From Ectobacillus ponti (GTDB lineage Bacteria; Bacillota; Bacilli; Bacillales; Bacillaceae_G), in contig NZ_JANCLT010000006.1 of the NCBI RefSeq assembly GCF_024294785.1, positions 186,001 to 250,000 of the forward strand: a DNA stretch of 64,000 bases, read 5' to 3'. Shown here piece after piece: positions 17,369 to 28,472 of this stretch (position 1 is its first letter; the number at the start of each line of letters is the position of its first letter). The notes beneath the pieces were generated by a model. It was not told where the DNA came from. It made no database searches and worked only from the letters and a program-made list of their open reading frames with translations. The translations under genes were made by a program, and so were the position numbers.

Positions 17369-17372
<4 letters not shown>
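17106..17372 (+). CDS. ptsH: Phosphocarrier protein HPr
   Basis: An 88-residue HPr, the usual length. It has the EI-phosphorylated His15 in GLHARPA and the regulatory Ser46 in NLKSIMGVM, so it can serve both sugar transport and HPr-kinase/CcpA control. The GTG at 17106 gives MAEKVF, preceded by AGGGGTG; an upstream in-frame TTG is unnecessary. The stop overlaps the ptsI start (ATGA). It lies in the lic-type operon and not beside ptsG. Confidence 0.95.
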
Positions 17373-20523
<3,151 letters not shown>

Positions 20524-20536
20524 GGGAGGCCGGGAC

Positions 20537-20866
20537 ATGGAGAATGTAGAACAGCTTGTTTTCCAGATCATTCTGCACGGCGGCAATGGCCGCAGTTCGG
20601 CAATGGAAGCAATGGCGGCGGCCCGGGCCGGCGATTTCATGCTGGCGCAGGAAAAGCTTCAGCAGGCTGCGCGCGACCTCGGCGAGGCGCATACAATCCA
20701 GACGCAGCTCATTCAAGGTGAAATCCGCGGCGAGAAAAGCGAGATTTCCCTGTTGATGGTCCATGCGCAGGACCATCTCATGAACGCGATGACAGTGAAG
20801 GAGTTGGCTGCGGAGATTGTTGCGCTGCATGAACGTCTTGGTGCAGAGAAGCTGGTGCGCGAATGA
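20537..20866 (+). CDS. licA: PTS lichenan/cellobiose EIIA
   Basis: A 109-residue helical EIIA of the lactose/cellobiose family. The active histidine lies in LLMVHAQDHLM, and HGGNGRSSAMEA is the conserved first helix. GGGGAGG precedes the ATG, and the end overlaps the HAD gene by four bases. It should pass phosphate from HPr to the EIIB, which is broken here (21655). Confidence 0.92.
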   Translation: MENVEQLVFQIILHGGNGRSSAMEAMAAARAGDFMLAQEKLQQAARDLGEAHTIQTQLIQGEIRGEKSEISLLMVHAQDHLMNAMTVKELAAEIVALHERLGAEKLVRE

Positions 20867-21639
20867 GACGGCTCATTTTCTTTGATATTGACGGCACATT
20901 ATTAGATGAGGAAAAGCAGTTGCCTTCCTCCGCCAAGCAGGCGGTGCGGCAGCTGCAGGAGGCGGGGCATGAGGTGGCGATTGCCACCGGCCGCGCACCG
21001 TTCATGTTCGAGCCGCTGCGGCGCGAGCTCGGCATTGATACATACGTTACCTTCAATGGGCAATATGCTGTCGTGAAGGGAATGATTGTGCGGAGGAATC
21101 CGCTTCCGGCCGAAGTATTTGCTTCACTTGTCCGCTTTGCGGAAGGTAGGCGGCATCCGCTTGTATATATGGATGCGGAGCATATGAAAATGAATGTGGA
21201 AGACCATGCCTACGTGCGGGAGAGCATCAGCTCGCTGAAGGCGGAACGCTATCCGGAGTATCATCCTTCGTTCTTTCAGGACCGGGAAATTTATCAATCG
21301 CTGTTGTTTTGCACGGATGATGAGGAGCATGCGTATGACGGTACGTTTCCGGCGCTGCGGTTTGTCCGTTGGCATGAGAAATCAATGGATGTGCTGCCAG
21401 CTGAAGGCTCAAAGGCTGCGGGATTGGACGCAGTCATACGCCATCTCGGCTTCGCTCCGGAGCAGGTCGTCGCTTTTGGCGATGGGCTGAATGATGTGGA
21501 GATGCTGCGATTTGTAGAAACGAGCGTGGCGATGGGCAATGCGCCGGAAGCCGTGAAGCATGCGGCGCGCTATGTAACAAAGGATGTGGCAGAGGATGGC
21601 ATTGCACACGGACTGGAGATGCTTGGCATTTTGAAATAG
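20863..21639 (+). CDS. ykrA: Cof-type HAD phosphatase, YkrA-like
   Basis: A 258-residue HAD-IIB hydrolase. Motif I is FFDIDGTLLD (nucleophile Asp8), motif II ATGR, motif III Lys in EGSKAAGL, and motif IV FGDGLNDVEML. It resembles B. subtilis YkrA in length and sequence. It lies between EIIA and EIIB in the operon and may remove phosphate from accumulated sugar phosphates. That role is inferred from position. Confidence 0.87.
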   Translation: MRRLIFFDIDGTLLDEEKQLPSSAKQAVRQLQEAGHEVAIATGRAPFMFEPLRRELGIDTYVTFNGQYAVVKGMIVRRNPLPAEVFASLVRFAEGRRHPLVYMDAEHMKMNVEDHAYVRESISSLKAERYPEYHPSFFQDREIYQSLLFCTDDEEHAYDGTFPALRFVRWHEKSMDVLPAEGSKAAGLDAVIRHLGFAPEQVVAFGDGLNDVEMLRFVETSVAMGNAPEAVKHAARYVTKDVAEDGIAHGLEMLGILK

Positions 21640-21654
21640 CCCAGGGGGATTCAT

Positions 21655-21957
21655 ATGAATATTCTACTCTGCTGTGCAGGAGGCATGTCGACGAGCCTGC
21701 TTGTGACAAAGATGGAGAAGGCGGCAACTGAGCAAGGTTTTCCCTGCCGCATCCAGGCTGTATCAGCCGGTTCGGTGAAAAGGCACATGGATGAAGCAGA
21801 TGTTTTGCTGCTTGGGCCGCAGGTGCGCTAATTGCTGACGGAGCTGCGGGAGCTTGGAAAGGAAAAGGGAGTTCCGGTCGACTTTATTCATCCGGCGCAC
21901 TACGGTGTGTGCAACGGCGCAGCTGTCTTGGAGACAGCACAAAAGCTAAGGGGGTAA
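21655..21957 (+). pseudogene. licB: PTS lichenan/cellobiose EIIB, interrupted by TAA
   Basis: Reading from the ATG at 21655 (preceded by AGGGGG) gives [20 protein letters not shown], a typical EIIB P-loop with the phosphorylated Cys7. The frame meets TAA at 21829-21831 (codon 59, after GPQVR) and then continues without shift as LLTELRELGKEKG...VCNGAAVLETAQKLRG to 21957, the full family length of 100 residues. Family members usually have Tyr at the stop position, so one base change explains it. The product would be truncated unless the stop is read through. No EIIC gene is in the window. Confidence 0.9.
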
Positions 21958-21964
21958 AAAGGGA

Positions 21965-22951
21965 GTGGAATACGTCAAGCTTGGCAAGACAGGATTGGAT
22001 GTGTCACGTATTTGCTTGGGCTGCATGGGCTTCGGCGATGCGGCGCGCTGGATTCATCCGTGGGTACTGGATGAAGAGCACAGCCGTCCGGTTATCAAGA
22101 AGGCACTGGATCTGGGCATCAACTTTTTCGATACGGCCAATGTGTACTCCGACGGCACAAGCGAGGAGTTTCTGGGCCGCGCACTGAAGGACTATGTGAG
22201 CCGGGATGAGGTGGTCATCGCGACGAAGGTATATTTCCCCATGAAGAAGGGGCCGAACGGCGGCGGCTTGTCCCGCAAGGCCATTATGCACGAAATTGAC
22301 CAAAGCCTGCAGCGTCTTGGCACAGATTACGTAGATCTGTACCAAATCCACCGCTGGGATTATGATACGCCGATTGAAGAAACAATGGAGGCGCTGCACG
22401 ATATCGTAAAATACGGAAAAGCGCGCTATATCGGCGCGTCCGCCATGCCTGCCTGGCGCTTCATGAAGGCGCAGCACGTTGCTGAGAAGCACGGCTGGAC
22501 GAAGTTTGTGTCCATGCAGAATCACTATAATCTTCTATACCGTGAGGAAGAGCGCGAAATGATGCCGCTGTGCAAGGAGGAAGGCATCGGTGTCATTCCG
22601 TACAGCCCGCTTGCATCCGGCCGTCTGACACGCGACTGGTCCGAGACAACGCTCCGTTCTGAAACAGACCAGGTACAAAAGGGCAAGTATGATGCAACGG
22701 CTGACGCTGACCGCCTTGTAGTCGAGCGTGTGGCAGCGCTGGCGGAGCAGCATGGTGTGCCGCGTGTACAAATCGCGCTGGCATGGCTGCTGCATAAGCA
22801 TCCGGTCACTGCGCCGATTGTCGGCGCGACAAAGCTGTCCCATCTGGAGGCTGCGGCGGCAGCGTTCTCAGTAAAGCTGACAGCAGGGGAAATGGCTTTC
22901 TTGGAAGAGCCGTATGTGCCGCATCCGATTGTGGGGCATCGCGGGGTGTGA
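21965..22951 (+). CDS. Aldo/keto reductase
   Basis: A 328-residue cytoplasmic NADPH-dependent reductase with an (alpha/beta)8 barrel. Catalytic residues are visible: Asp in FFDTANVYSDG with Tyr, Lys in VVIATKVY and His in YQIHRWD. It resembles the YajO/IolS group. The GTG at 21965 lies seven bases after the end of the EIIB frame, preceded by AGGGGG, so it is the last gene of the PTS operon. The substrate is not known. Confidence 0.9.
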   Translation: MEYVKLGKTGLDVSRICLGCMGFGDAARWIHPWVLDEEHSRPVIKKALDLGINFFDTANVYSDGTSEEFLGRALKDYVSRDEVVIATKVYFPMKKGPNGGGLSRKAIMHEIDQSLQRLGTDYVDLYQIHRWDYDTPIEETMEALHDIVKYGKARYIGASAMPAWRFMKAQHVAEKHGWTKFVSMQNHYNLLYREEEREMMPLCKEEGIGVIPYSPLASGRLTRDWSETTLRSETDQVQKGKYDATADADRLVVERVAALAEQHGVPRVQIALAWLLHKHPVTAPIVGATKLSHLEAAAAAFSVKLTAGEMAFLEEPYVPHPIVGHRGV

Positions 22952-22953
22952 TA

Positions 22954-22996
22954 GAAGAGCCGGGGGCCAGTTCATCCCCGGTTCTTCCCATTTTTC
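22954..22996 (+). terminator. Intrinsic terminator of the PTS operon
   Basis: GAAGAGCCGGGG pairs with CCCCGGTTCTTC, followed by a T run. Confidence 0.85.
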
Positions 22997-23034
22997 GTAT
23001 TGTTTGTAAATTTGGATTTCCAGAATTTTTAAGG

Positions 23035-23063
23035 TTGACCGAAAGTTCCATAGAACTTATAAT
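23035..23063 (+). promoter_or_regulatory. Sigma-A promoter
   Basis: TTGACC at 23035 and TATAAT at 23058 with a 17-base spacer, just before the riboswitch. Confidence 0.85.
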
Positions 23064-23077
23064 AGGGTGCATACGAT

Positions 23078-23172
23078 CTCCTAAAGGGGAGTAGCTTTTA
23101 CAGCAAAGTCGTCATTACGGATCCATTCCCGGCTTTGTTGGCAACTGTATGTTGTTAGCGAGACCTTTACCG
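23078..23172 (+). ncRNA. yybP-ykoY manganese riboswitch
   Basis: The two hallmark segments are present: AAAGGGGAGTAGC near 23083 and GTTAGCGAGACCTTTACC near 23152. P1 forms between TAAAGG and CCTTTA. The expression platform is readable: GGTAAAGGT (23177-23185) can pair either back with ACCTTTACC or forward with ACCTTTGCC (23202-23210), which would break the terminator. Metal-stabilised P1 would thus allow read-through, an ON switch. Confidence 0.88.
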
Positions 23173-23199
23173 AACTGGTAAAGGTGTATTGTCTTTTTC

Positions 23200-23230
23200 A
23201 GACCTTTGCCGCCGTGGAGAGGTCTTTTTA
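23200..23230 (+). terminator. Riboswitch-controlled terminator
   Basis: AGACCT pairs with AGGTCT around 14 bases, followed by TTTT. Its left arm overlaps the antiterminator partner. Confidence 0.82.
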
Positions 23231-23257
23231 TATGATGTAACTAAGGAGGACGCAGTC

Positions 23258-23401
23258 ATGAAGAAACGCAAGCTTTCCTTGCGCGAGCTGACCAACGAAA
23301 TGAAGCAGGAAATCCTGAAGGATACAGCAGCGCTCGCACGCATTGAGAAGAAGATTGAAGACCGCTATGCGAAGCAGCCGCGAAAGATAGCTGCTCAATA
23401 A
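23258..23401 (+). CDS. FbpB-like small basic protein
   Basis: A 47-residue basic protein, MKKRKLSLRELTNEMKQEIL..., with a pattern (S-x-x-EL...K-x-x-IL-x-D...IE-x-x-IE-x-RY) like the Fur-regulated basic protein B family, small RNA-chaperone-like partners of the FsrA iron-sparing RNA in Bacillus. The family call is from memory of the pattern. AAGGAGG precedes the ATG. Its leader is a manganese riboswitch and not a visible Fur box, which is unexpected for this family. Confidence 0.72.
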   Translation: MKKRKLSLRELTNEMKQEILKDTAALARIEKKIEDRYAKQPRKIAAQ

Positions 23402-23408
23402 ACGGAGA

Positions 23409-23438
23409 AAAGGCGGAGGCATGCAGCCCCGCCTTTTT
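23409..23438. terminator. Intrinsic terminator
   Basis: AAAGGCGG / CCGCCTTT stem with a T run, after the small basic protein gene and at the end of the convergent msrA. Confidence 0.8.
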
Positions 23439-23970
23439 ACTTGTTCCAATTTCCCTGAATAAAGGCATCACGTCCGGATTCTACACGTTCCCGCGCGTAG
23501 GCATCCGGTTTTTTTTTGTAAAAATGCTGGTGATATTCCTCTGCTGGGTAAAATACAGCTGCCGGAAGAATTTCGGTTACAATCGGCTTCTTGAACAGGC
23601 CGCTGTCAGCGAGCTGCTGCTTGGACTTCTCAGCCAGCTCCCTCTGCTCCGGTGTATGATAGAAGATGGCTGTGCGGTATTGCGGGCCGCGGTCAAAAAA
23701 TTGGCCGCCGTCATCCGTCGGGTCTGTCTGCGGCCAGTACAAATCCAGCAGTCTCTTGTATGGGAATACTTCCGGGTCAAAGGTAATCTGGACCACCTCA
23801 TAATGGCCGGTTGTGCCTGTTTTGACCTGCTCATACGCCGGGTTGTCCACATGGCCTCCCATATAGCCGGAAATGACGCTTTGGATGCCGGGCTGCTCGT
23901 CAAACGGCTTCACCATGCACCAGAAGCAGCCTCCGGCAAAGGTCGCCAGTTCATATTTTGCTTTGCTCAT
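23437..23970 (-). CDS. msrA: Peptide methionine sulfoxide reductase MsrA
   Basis: A 177-residue MsrA with the catalytic GCFWC near residue 13, plus conserved [27 protein letters not shown] and [12 protein letters not shown]. It reduces methionine-S-sulfoxide in proteins. The start at 23970 has AGGAGG 11 bases upstream. There is no fused MsrB domain. It is divergent from the thioesterase gene. Confidence 0.94.
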   Translation of the reverse strand: MSKAKYELATFAGGCFWCMVKPFDEQPGIQSVISGYMGGHVDNPAYEQVKTGTTGHYEVVQITFDPEVFPYKRLLDLYWPQTDPTDDGGQFFDRGPQYRTAIFYHTPEQRELAEKSKQQLADSGLFKKPIVTEILPAAVFYPAEEYHQHFYKKKPDAYARERVESGRDAFIQGNWNK

Positions 23971-24066
23971 ATTGATTCTGTCCTCCTGTAGGGATAAACT
24001 GTACAAGAATTGTATGTGAATCATTATACCGCTTACCGTACATAAAACAAGTATAAGGAGATTACT

Positions 24067-24579
24067 ATGGATCAAAGAACTTGCAATGAAAGCAGAGTCA
24101 TAAAGACAAGCCGGGTATTCCCGAATGACATGAACAACCACCAAACCTTGTTTGGCGGCAAGCTGATGAGCCTGATTGATGATATTGCATCCATTTCAGC
24201 AGCGCGGCATTCCCGCCGCATGACGGTGACCGCATCAACAGATTCCGTGGACTTCCTGCAGCCGATCACGCAGGAGGATTCGGTTTGTCTGGAATCGTAT
24301 GTGACCTATACGGGCCGAACCTCCATGGAGGTATTCGTGAAGGTGACTGCGGAAAACCTGCTGACAGGGGACCGGAAAGTGGCGGCGACGGCCTTCTTGA
24401 CCTTTGTCGCATTGGACGACAACGGCAAGCCGGTTGCAGTGCCGGGAGTTGCTCCGGAAACAGACGAGGAAAAGTACCTGCACCAGACAGCACCGGACCG
24501 GACCCGGATACGGAAGGAGCGGAAGCAGCACAGCAAGGATCTGGCTGCCTTCTTGACAACAAAGAAGCCTTGGGAGTGA
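24067..24579 (+). CDS. ykhA: Acyl-CoA thioesterase, YkhA-like
   Basis: A 170-residue hotdog-fold thioesterase. The conserved [24 protein letters not shown] near the N-terminus carries the catalytic Asn/Asp region of the YkhA/BACH group. It hydrolyses acyl-CoA esters in the cytoplasm. ATAAGGAG precedes the ATG. The stop is six bases before the ElaA-like gene, so the two are co-transcribed. Confidence 0.9.
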   Translation: MDQRTCNESRVIKTSRVFPNDMNNHQTLFGGKLMSLIDDIASISAARHSRRMTVTASTDSVDFLQPITQEDSVCLESYVTYTGRTSMEVFVKVTAENLLTGDRKVAATAFLTFVALDDNGKPVAVPGVAPETDEEKYLHQTAPDRTRIRKERKQHSKDLAAFLTTKKPWE

Positions 24580-24584
24580 AGGTA

Positions 24585-25028
24585 ATGAATTGGGAAATGA
24601 AAAGCTTTGCGGAGCTGACTGCCATGGAAGTATACGACATGCTGCGGGAACGGACGCAGGTGTTCGTAGTAGAACAGAATTGTGCATATTTGGAAGTGGA
24701 TGGCTACGATTTGCCTGCCTGCCACTTGCTGGGCAAGGAGAATGGACAAGTTGTTGCCTACGCCCGCATTCTGCCGGCTGGAACGCGTTACACGAGAGCC
24801 TCCATCGGCCGGGTGCTGGTGAAGCAGGAGTACCGCGGTGAAGGCTTGGCCCGCGAGCTGATGCTGCAGGCGATGGCCTTCATCCGCGATGTTCTGCAGG
24901 AGGAAACAGTCAAAATTCAAGCGCAGGAGTATTTAAGAGGCTTCTATGAATCACTTGGATTTGGCGCCATTACAGACCCGTACCTGGATGACGGCATTCC
25001 GCACATTGATATGGTGTGCCGTTTATAA
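24585..25028 (+). CDS. ElaA-type GNAT acetyltransferase
   Basis: A 147-residue N-acetyltransferase. The ElaA features are the N-terminal LRERTQVFVVEQNCAYLEVDG, the acetyl-CoA loop EYRGEGLARELM and the C-terminal FYESLGF...DGIPHIDM. It follows ykhA directly. The substrate is unknown. Confidence 0.9.
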   Translation: MNWEMKSFAELTAMEVYDMLRERTQVFVVEQNCAYLEVDGYDLPACHLLGKENGQVVAYARILPAGTRYTRASIGRVLVKQEYRGEGLARELMLQAMAFIRDVLQEETVKIQAQEYLRGFYESLGFGAITDPYLDDGIPHIDMVCRL

Positions 25029-25049
25029 TATTTCGGAATAATATTACAT

Positions 25050-25078
25050 TTGACGGCAGAAAAATAGGATGCTACAGT
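25050..25078 (+). promoter_or_regulatory. Promoter of the yuiF leader
   Basis: TTGACG at 25050 and TACAGT at 25073, spacer 17, 30 bases before the leader peptide. Confidence 0.7.
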
Positions 25079-25107
25079 GGATATATCTTTCGAATCAAAA
25101 GGTGATT

Positions 25108-25161
25108 ATGATGATCCAGCTTTCCATCCGACAACTGACAACTGTACATCATCATTTCTAG
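25108..25161 (+). CDS. Histidine leader peptide of yuiF
   Basis: A 17-codon reading frame MMIQLSIRQLTTVHHHF with three consecutive His codons (25147-25155) just before the stop. AAAAGGTGAT precedes the ATG at 25108 and a sigma-A-type promoter lies 30 bases upstream. Position, His run and the competing hairpins that follow immediately all fit a classical transcription-attenuation leader peptide. It is too short for standard gene calling. Confidence 0.8.
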   Translation: MMIQLSIRQLTTVHHHF

Positions 25162-25262
25162 GCCTTGCGTTCTCGCGATTTTTCGTGGGCAATGCAGGGC
25201 TGTTCCTGTTTGCCCACGTAGCATAAGCCATGTGGGTATTTCTGTGCCTGCATGGCTTTTTT
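25162..25262 (+). promoter_or_regulatory. Transcription attenuator of yuiF
   Basis: Five segments can pair in two exclusive ways. Segment 1 (GCCTTGCGTT, 25162) pairs with the end of segment 2 (AATGCAGGGC, 25191). Segment 2 (CGTGGGCAA, 25184) pairs with segment 3 (TTGCCCACG, 25210). Segment 3 (GCCCAC) pairs with segment 4 (GTGGGT, 25231). Segment 4 (AAGCCATG, 25225) pairs with segment 5 (CATGGCTT, 25250) plus a T run, the terminator. A ribosome at the leader stop would mask segment 1, giving 2:3 and the terminator; a ribosome stalled at the His codons would allow 1:2 and 3:4, the antiterminator. Confidence 0.75.
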
Positions 25263-25358
25263 GTATTTCAGGAAAGGAGGTGATGCTTGTAAAAGTGGTT
25301 TTTTAATTGTGTGCAATAACAATTCCATAGACAACTAGAATAACAGGAGGAACAACAT

Positions 25359-26681
25359 ATGAATGCAGTCGTACTTGCAGTGGCAGTCATGCTGCTGCTC
25401 AGCTTATTCCGGGTACATGTCGTGCTTGCGCTCGTCATCGGCTCTCTTGTGGGCGGTCTCGTTGGCGGCCTCGGCCTGACAAATACCATTAACGTTTTCA
25501 CGGAGGGACTTGGCTCAAACGCCAGTATTGCCCTCAGCTATGCCTTGCTGGGAGCATTTGCGGTGACGCTGTCCCGCACCGGCCTGCCGGATGCCATGAT
25601 TGACGGCGCCATCCGTCTTGTCGGCAAAAATGGCGATACCAAGAGAAACATGTACTCAAAGGTTCTGATTCTATTTATGATCCTGGTCATGTCCTGCTTC
25701 TCGCAGAATGTCATTCCGGTGCATATTGCTTTCATTCCGGTTCTAATTCCGCCGTTACTGAAGATTTTGAATGAACTGCAGGTGGACCGCCGCCTGACAG
25801 CCAGTATCATTACCTTTGGTCTGATTACACCATATATGTGGTTCCCGGCCGGGTTTGGCGCCATCTTCCATGAAATTGTCCAGAAGAACATGAAGGAAAG
25901 CGGCATGAGCATTGCTGTCAGCATGGTTCCGGAAGCGATGACGATTCCGTCTCTCGGTATGGTGGCCGGTCTGTTGCTTGCTGTATTCTTTTCCTATCGC
26001 AAGCCGCGCCAATACAAGACAACAGATGTGGCGGCACAGGGAGCAATGGAAACCAACTCTTATACAACATTCAGCTTAATTACAGCAATTGCTTCTATTG
26101 TTGCGACACTTGCGGTACAATTGTGGACGGAGTCCATGATTTTCGGTGCCTTGACAGGCACGGCCGTCCTGTTGTTGACGGGAACACTCAAGCGCGGCGA
26201 AGCGGATCAGGTGCTGACGCAGGGCATGCGCATGATGTCCTTCATCGGCTTTGTCATGCTGTCTGCTGCCGGCTTTGGCGCTGTATTGCGCAAAACGGGC
26301 GATGTTGCCTCTTTGGTAAAAGCAAGCGCGGATATGATTGGCGATAACAAGCTGCTGGCTGCCTTTCTCATGCTGGCAATCGGCTTGCTTGTTACAATGG
26401 GAATTGGTTCATCGTTCTCAACTGTCCCAATTTTAACAACCATTTTTGTCCCGCTTTGCATGCAACTTGGATTCAGTGAAATGGCGACGATCGCCATCAT
26501 TGGCGCGGCAGGCGCACTTGGAGATGCCGGTTCTCCCGCATCGGACAGTACACTCGGTCCAACCTCCGGCTTGAATGCGGACGGGCAGCACAATCATATT
26601 TGGGATACATGTATTCCAACCTTCCTGCACTATAATATCCCGGTGCTCATCTTCGGCATGATTGCTGCGATGGTACTGTAA
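25359..26681 (+). CDS. yuiF: YuiF-like amino-acid transporter (NhaC/GntP-type)
   Basis: A 440-residue membrane protein with about 11 helices and a GDAGSPASDSTLGPT motif near residue 388, typical of the YuiF-type Na+/H+-antiporter-family proteins. Regulatory comparisons have linked such proteins to histidine uptake, and the leader peptide with three His codons upstream supports histidine as substrate. CAGGAGG precedes the ATG. Monocistronic with its own terminator. Confidence 0.85.
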   Translation: MNAVVLAVAVMLLLSLFRVHVVLALVIGSLVGGLVGGLGLTNTINVFTEGLGSNASIALSYALLGAFAVTLSRTGLPDAMIDGAIRLVGKNGDTKRNMYSKVLILFMILVMSCFSQNVIPVHIAFIPVLIPPLLKILNELQVDRRLTASIITFGLITPYMWFPAGFGAIFHEIVQKNMKESGMSIAVSMVPEAMTIPSLGMVAGLLLAVFFSYRKPRQYKTTDVAAQGAMETNSYTTFSLITAIASIVATLAVQLWTESMIFGALTGTAVLLLTGTLKRGEADQVLTQGMRMMSFIGFVMLSAAGFGAVLRKTGDVASLVKASADMIGDNKLLAAFLMLAIGLLVTMGIGSSFSTVPILTTIFVPLCMQLGFSEMATIAIIGAAGALGDAGSPASDSTLGPTSGLNADGQHNHIWDTCIPTFLHYNIPVLIFGMIAAMVL

Positions 26682-26690
26682 GCTTGAACG

Positions 26691-26722
26691 AGGGTCGTTC
26701 CGTTTGGGAGCGGCCCTTTTTT
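26691..26722 (+). terminator. Intrinsic terminator
   Basis: AGGGTCGTTCC pairs with GGAGCGGCCCT, followed by TTTTT. Confidence 0.9.
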
Positions 26723-26772
26723 GCGGAATTTGGAAATACTGAACATATTAACAAGAGAAAGAAGTGGATCTA

Positions 26773-28269
26773 ATGAGTAGTTTTATGAATCTTCAAATCG
26801 ATGAGCAGCTGCAGACAGCACTGCGGCGCAACGGAATTACAGAGCCGACGCCGATTCAAGAAAAAGCGATTCCGCCGCTGCTGGAGGGGCGGGATGTGAT
26901 TGCCCAGGCACAAACGGGAACAGGGAAAACCTTGGCATTCCTGCTGCCCATTCTGCAGCGCATCAATCCGGAGCTGCCGTACACACAAGCCGTCATCGTT
27001 GCGCCGACGCGGGAGCTTGCCCTGCAAATTACAGAGGAGGCCCGCAAGCTGAAGACATCTGATGTGAATGTATTGGCTGTGTACGGCGGGCAGGATGTGG
27101 AGCGGCAGCTGAAGAAGCTGCGCGGCACAATGCATCTGATTGTGGCAACGCCGGGACGGCTGCTGGACCATCTGCGCCGGGAAACGGTGCAGCTTGACGA
27201 GACAAGCATGCTGGTGCTGGATGAGGCGGACCAGATGCTGCATATCGGCTTTTTGCCGGACGTGGAGGCCATTTTACACCAAGTATCACCACAGCGGCAG
27301 CTCATGCTGTTCTCCGCCACGATCTCGCCGCAGGTGCAGGCGTTGGCAAAGAAGTATCTGCAAAATCCAGTCAGTGTGCGGGTGAAAGCCGAGCAAATCA
27401 CTGTAAAGGATATTGAACAGATTGTCTATGAGACAACGGACCGGCAAAAGCAGGCCTTGCTTTGCAGGCTGCTGGATGAGGAGCGCCCGTTCTTGGCCGT
27501 CATTTTCTGCCGGACAAAGCGCCGCGCCAATAAGCTGAATGAAGCCTTGATAAGCCTGGGCTATAATTCTGAAGAGCTGCATGGAGATCTGTCGCAGGCA
27601 AAACGGGAGAAGGTTATGGACCGGTTCCGCAAAGCGGACCTGCAATATTTGGTGGCGACGGACGTGGCGGCACGCGGGCTCGACGTGGAGGGCGTAACCC
27701 ATGTATTCAATTATGACATGCCGGAGGATGCCGAGAGCTATATTCACCGCACGGGCCGAACAGGCCGGGCGGGCGGAGCCGGCAAGGCTGTGACGCTGGC
27801 GGCGGCCAAGGATATGGGACAGCTGCGTGACATTGAGGCAGGTATCGGGATGAAGCTGCCGCGGGTGGAAATGGAAAAGAAGCCTGATTACCGGGAGCGG
27901 ACTGACAAACCGGCCAGATCCGATAGCCGGAAGCCGGAGAGCAGACAGCCGGGCGGAAGAGGCCGACAGGGAGCCGGCAGATCAACCGAACGTGCGGATG
28001 GCCGGGGAAGACAGGAAGGCAGACCGCCAAGCGGAAGAGGCCGGCAGGAAGCAGGCCGGACGTCAGAACGTGTAGACAGCCGTGGAAGACAGGAAGGCAG
28101 ACCATCAAGCGGAAGAGGCCGGCAGGAAGCAGGCCGGACGTCAGAACGTGTAGACAGCCGTGGAAGACAGGAAGGCAGACCGCCAGGCGGAAGAGGCCGG
28201 CAGGAAGCAGGCCGGGGAGCGGCAAGACCGGAGCAACGCGGCAGCTCTACGAGAAAGAGAAGCAGATAA
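26773..28269 (+). CDS. DEAD-box RNA helicase with repetitive RG-rich tail
   Basis: A 498-residue ATP-dependent RNA helicase of the CshA/DeaD type. Motifs: Q motif (PTPIQEKAI), [24 protein letters not shown], then [10 protein letters not shown]. The catalytic core ends at about residue 370. The C-terminal 125 residues are Arg/Gly/Gln-rich with a near-identical 26-residue repeat ([15 protein letters not shown]...), expected to be a disordered RNA-binding tail. The ATG at 26773 follows AAGTGG; an in-frame GTG three codons earlier is possible. A likely role is mRNA turnover or cold-stress ribosome assembly. Confidence 0.92.
   Translation: MSSFMNLQIDEQLQTALRRNGITEPTPIQEKAIPPLLEGRDVIAQAQTGTGKTLAFLLPILQRINPELPYTQAVIVAPTRELALQITEEARKLKTSDVNVLAVYGGQDVERQLKKLRGTMHLIVATPGRLLDHLRRETVQLDETSMLVLDEADQMLHIGFLPDVEAILHQVSPQRQLMLFSATISPQVQALAKKYLQNPVSVRVKAEQITVKDIEQIVYETTDRQKQALLCRLLDEERPFLAVIFCRTKRRANKLNEALISLGYNSEELHGDLSQAKREKVMDRFRKADLQYLVATDVAARGLDVEGVTHVFNYDMPEDAESYIHRTGRTGRAGGAGKAVTLAAAKDMGQLRDIEAGIGMKLPRVEMEKKPDYRERTDKPARSDSRKPESRQPGGRGRQGAGRSTERADGRGRQEGRPPSGRGRQEAGRTSERVDSRGRQEGRPSSGRGRQEAGRTSERVDSRGRQEGRPPGGRGRQEAGRGAARPEQRGSSTRKRSR
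27950..28215 (+). repeat. In-frame tandem repeat, 78-bp unit
   Basis: The helicase tail is built from a 78-bp unit; two copies starting near 28032 and 28110 are almost identical, and degenerate copies lie before and after. The unit is a multiple of three, so copy-number change keeps the frame. Confidence 0.85.
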
Positions 28270-28273
28270 TAGA

Positions 28274-28321
28274 AAAAAGCGCACTTGGGGCTGAAGAGGA
28301 AGCCCTCAAGTGCGCTTTTTT
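28274..28321 (+). terminator. Intrinsic terminator
   Basis: AAAGCGCACTTG and CAAGTGCGCTTT pair with an inner GGCT/AGCC stem, followed by a T run. Confidence 0.93.
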
Positions 28322-28336
28322 CTGTAAACAAATTTG

Positions 28337-28373
28337 TTGTCAGCACAATGGTTTTTATTTATAATGATTTTAA
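28337..28373 (+). promoter_or_regulatory. Promoter overlapped by a PerR box
   Basis: TTGTCA at 28337 and TATAAT at 28360 are 17 bases apart. TTATAATGATTTTAA at 28359-28373 matches the PerR consensus TTATAATNATTATAA at all but one position and covers the minus-10, so PerR would repress until peroxide oxidises it. Confidence 0.75.
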
Positions 28374-28472
28374 AAAGATACTTATTTTGTAAAAGAAATA
28401 ACTCTAATACTTGTATTGGAGATCGCTAATAAAGATACTCATGATGGATCATCATGTAAAGGAGGAGCTTTC

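Noticed and set aside
27950-28215. CRISPR-like array
   Set aside because: The repeats are in frame inside a helicase gene, with no unique spacers.
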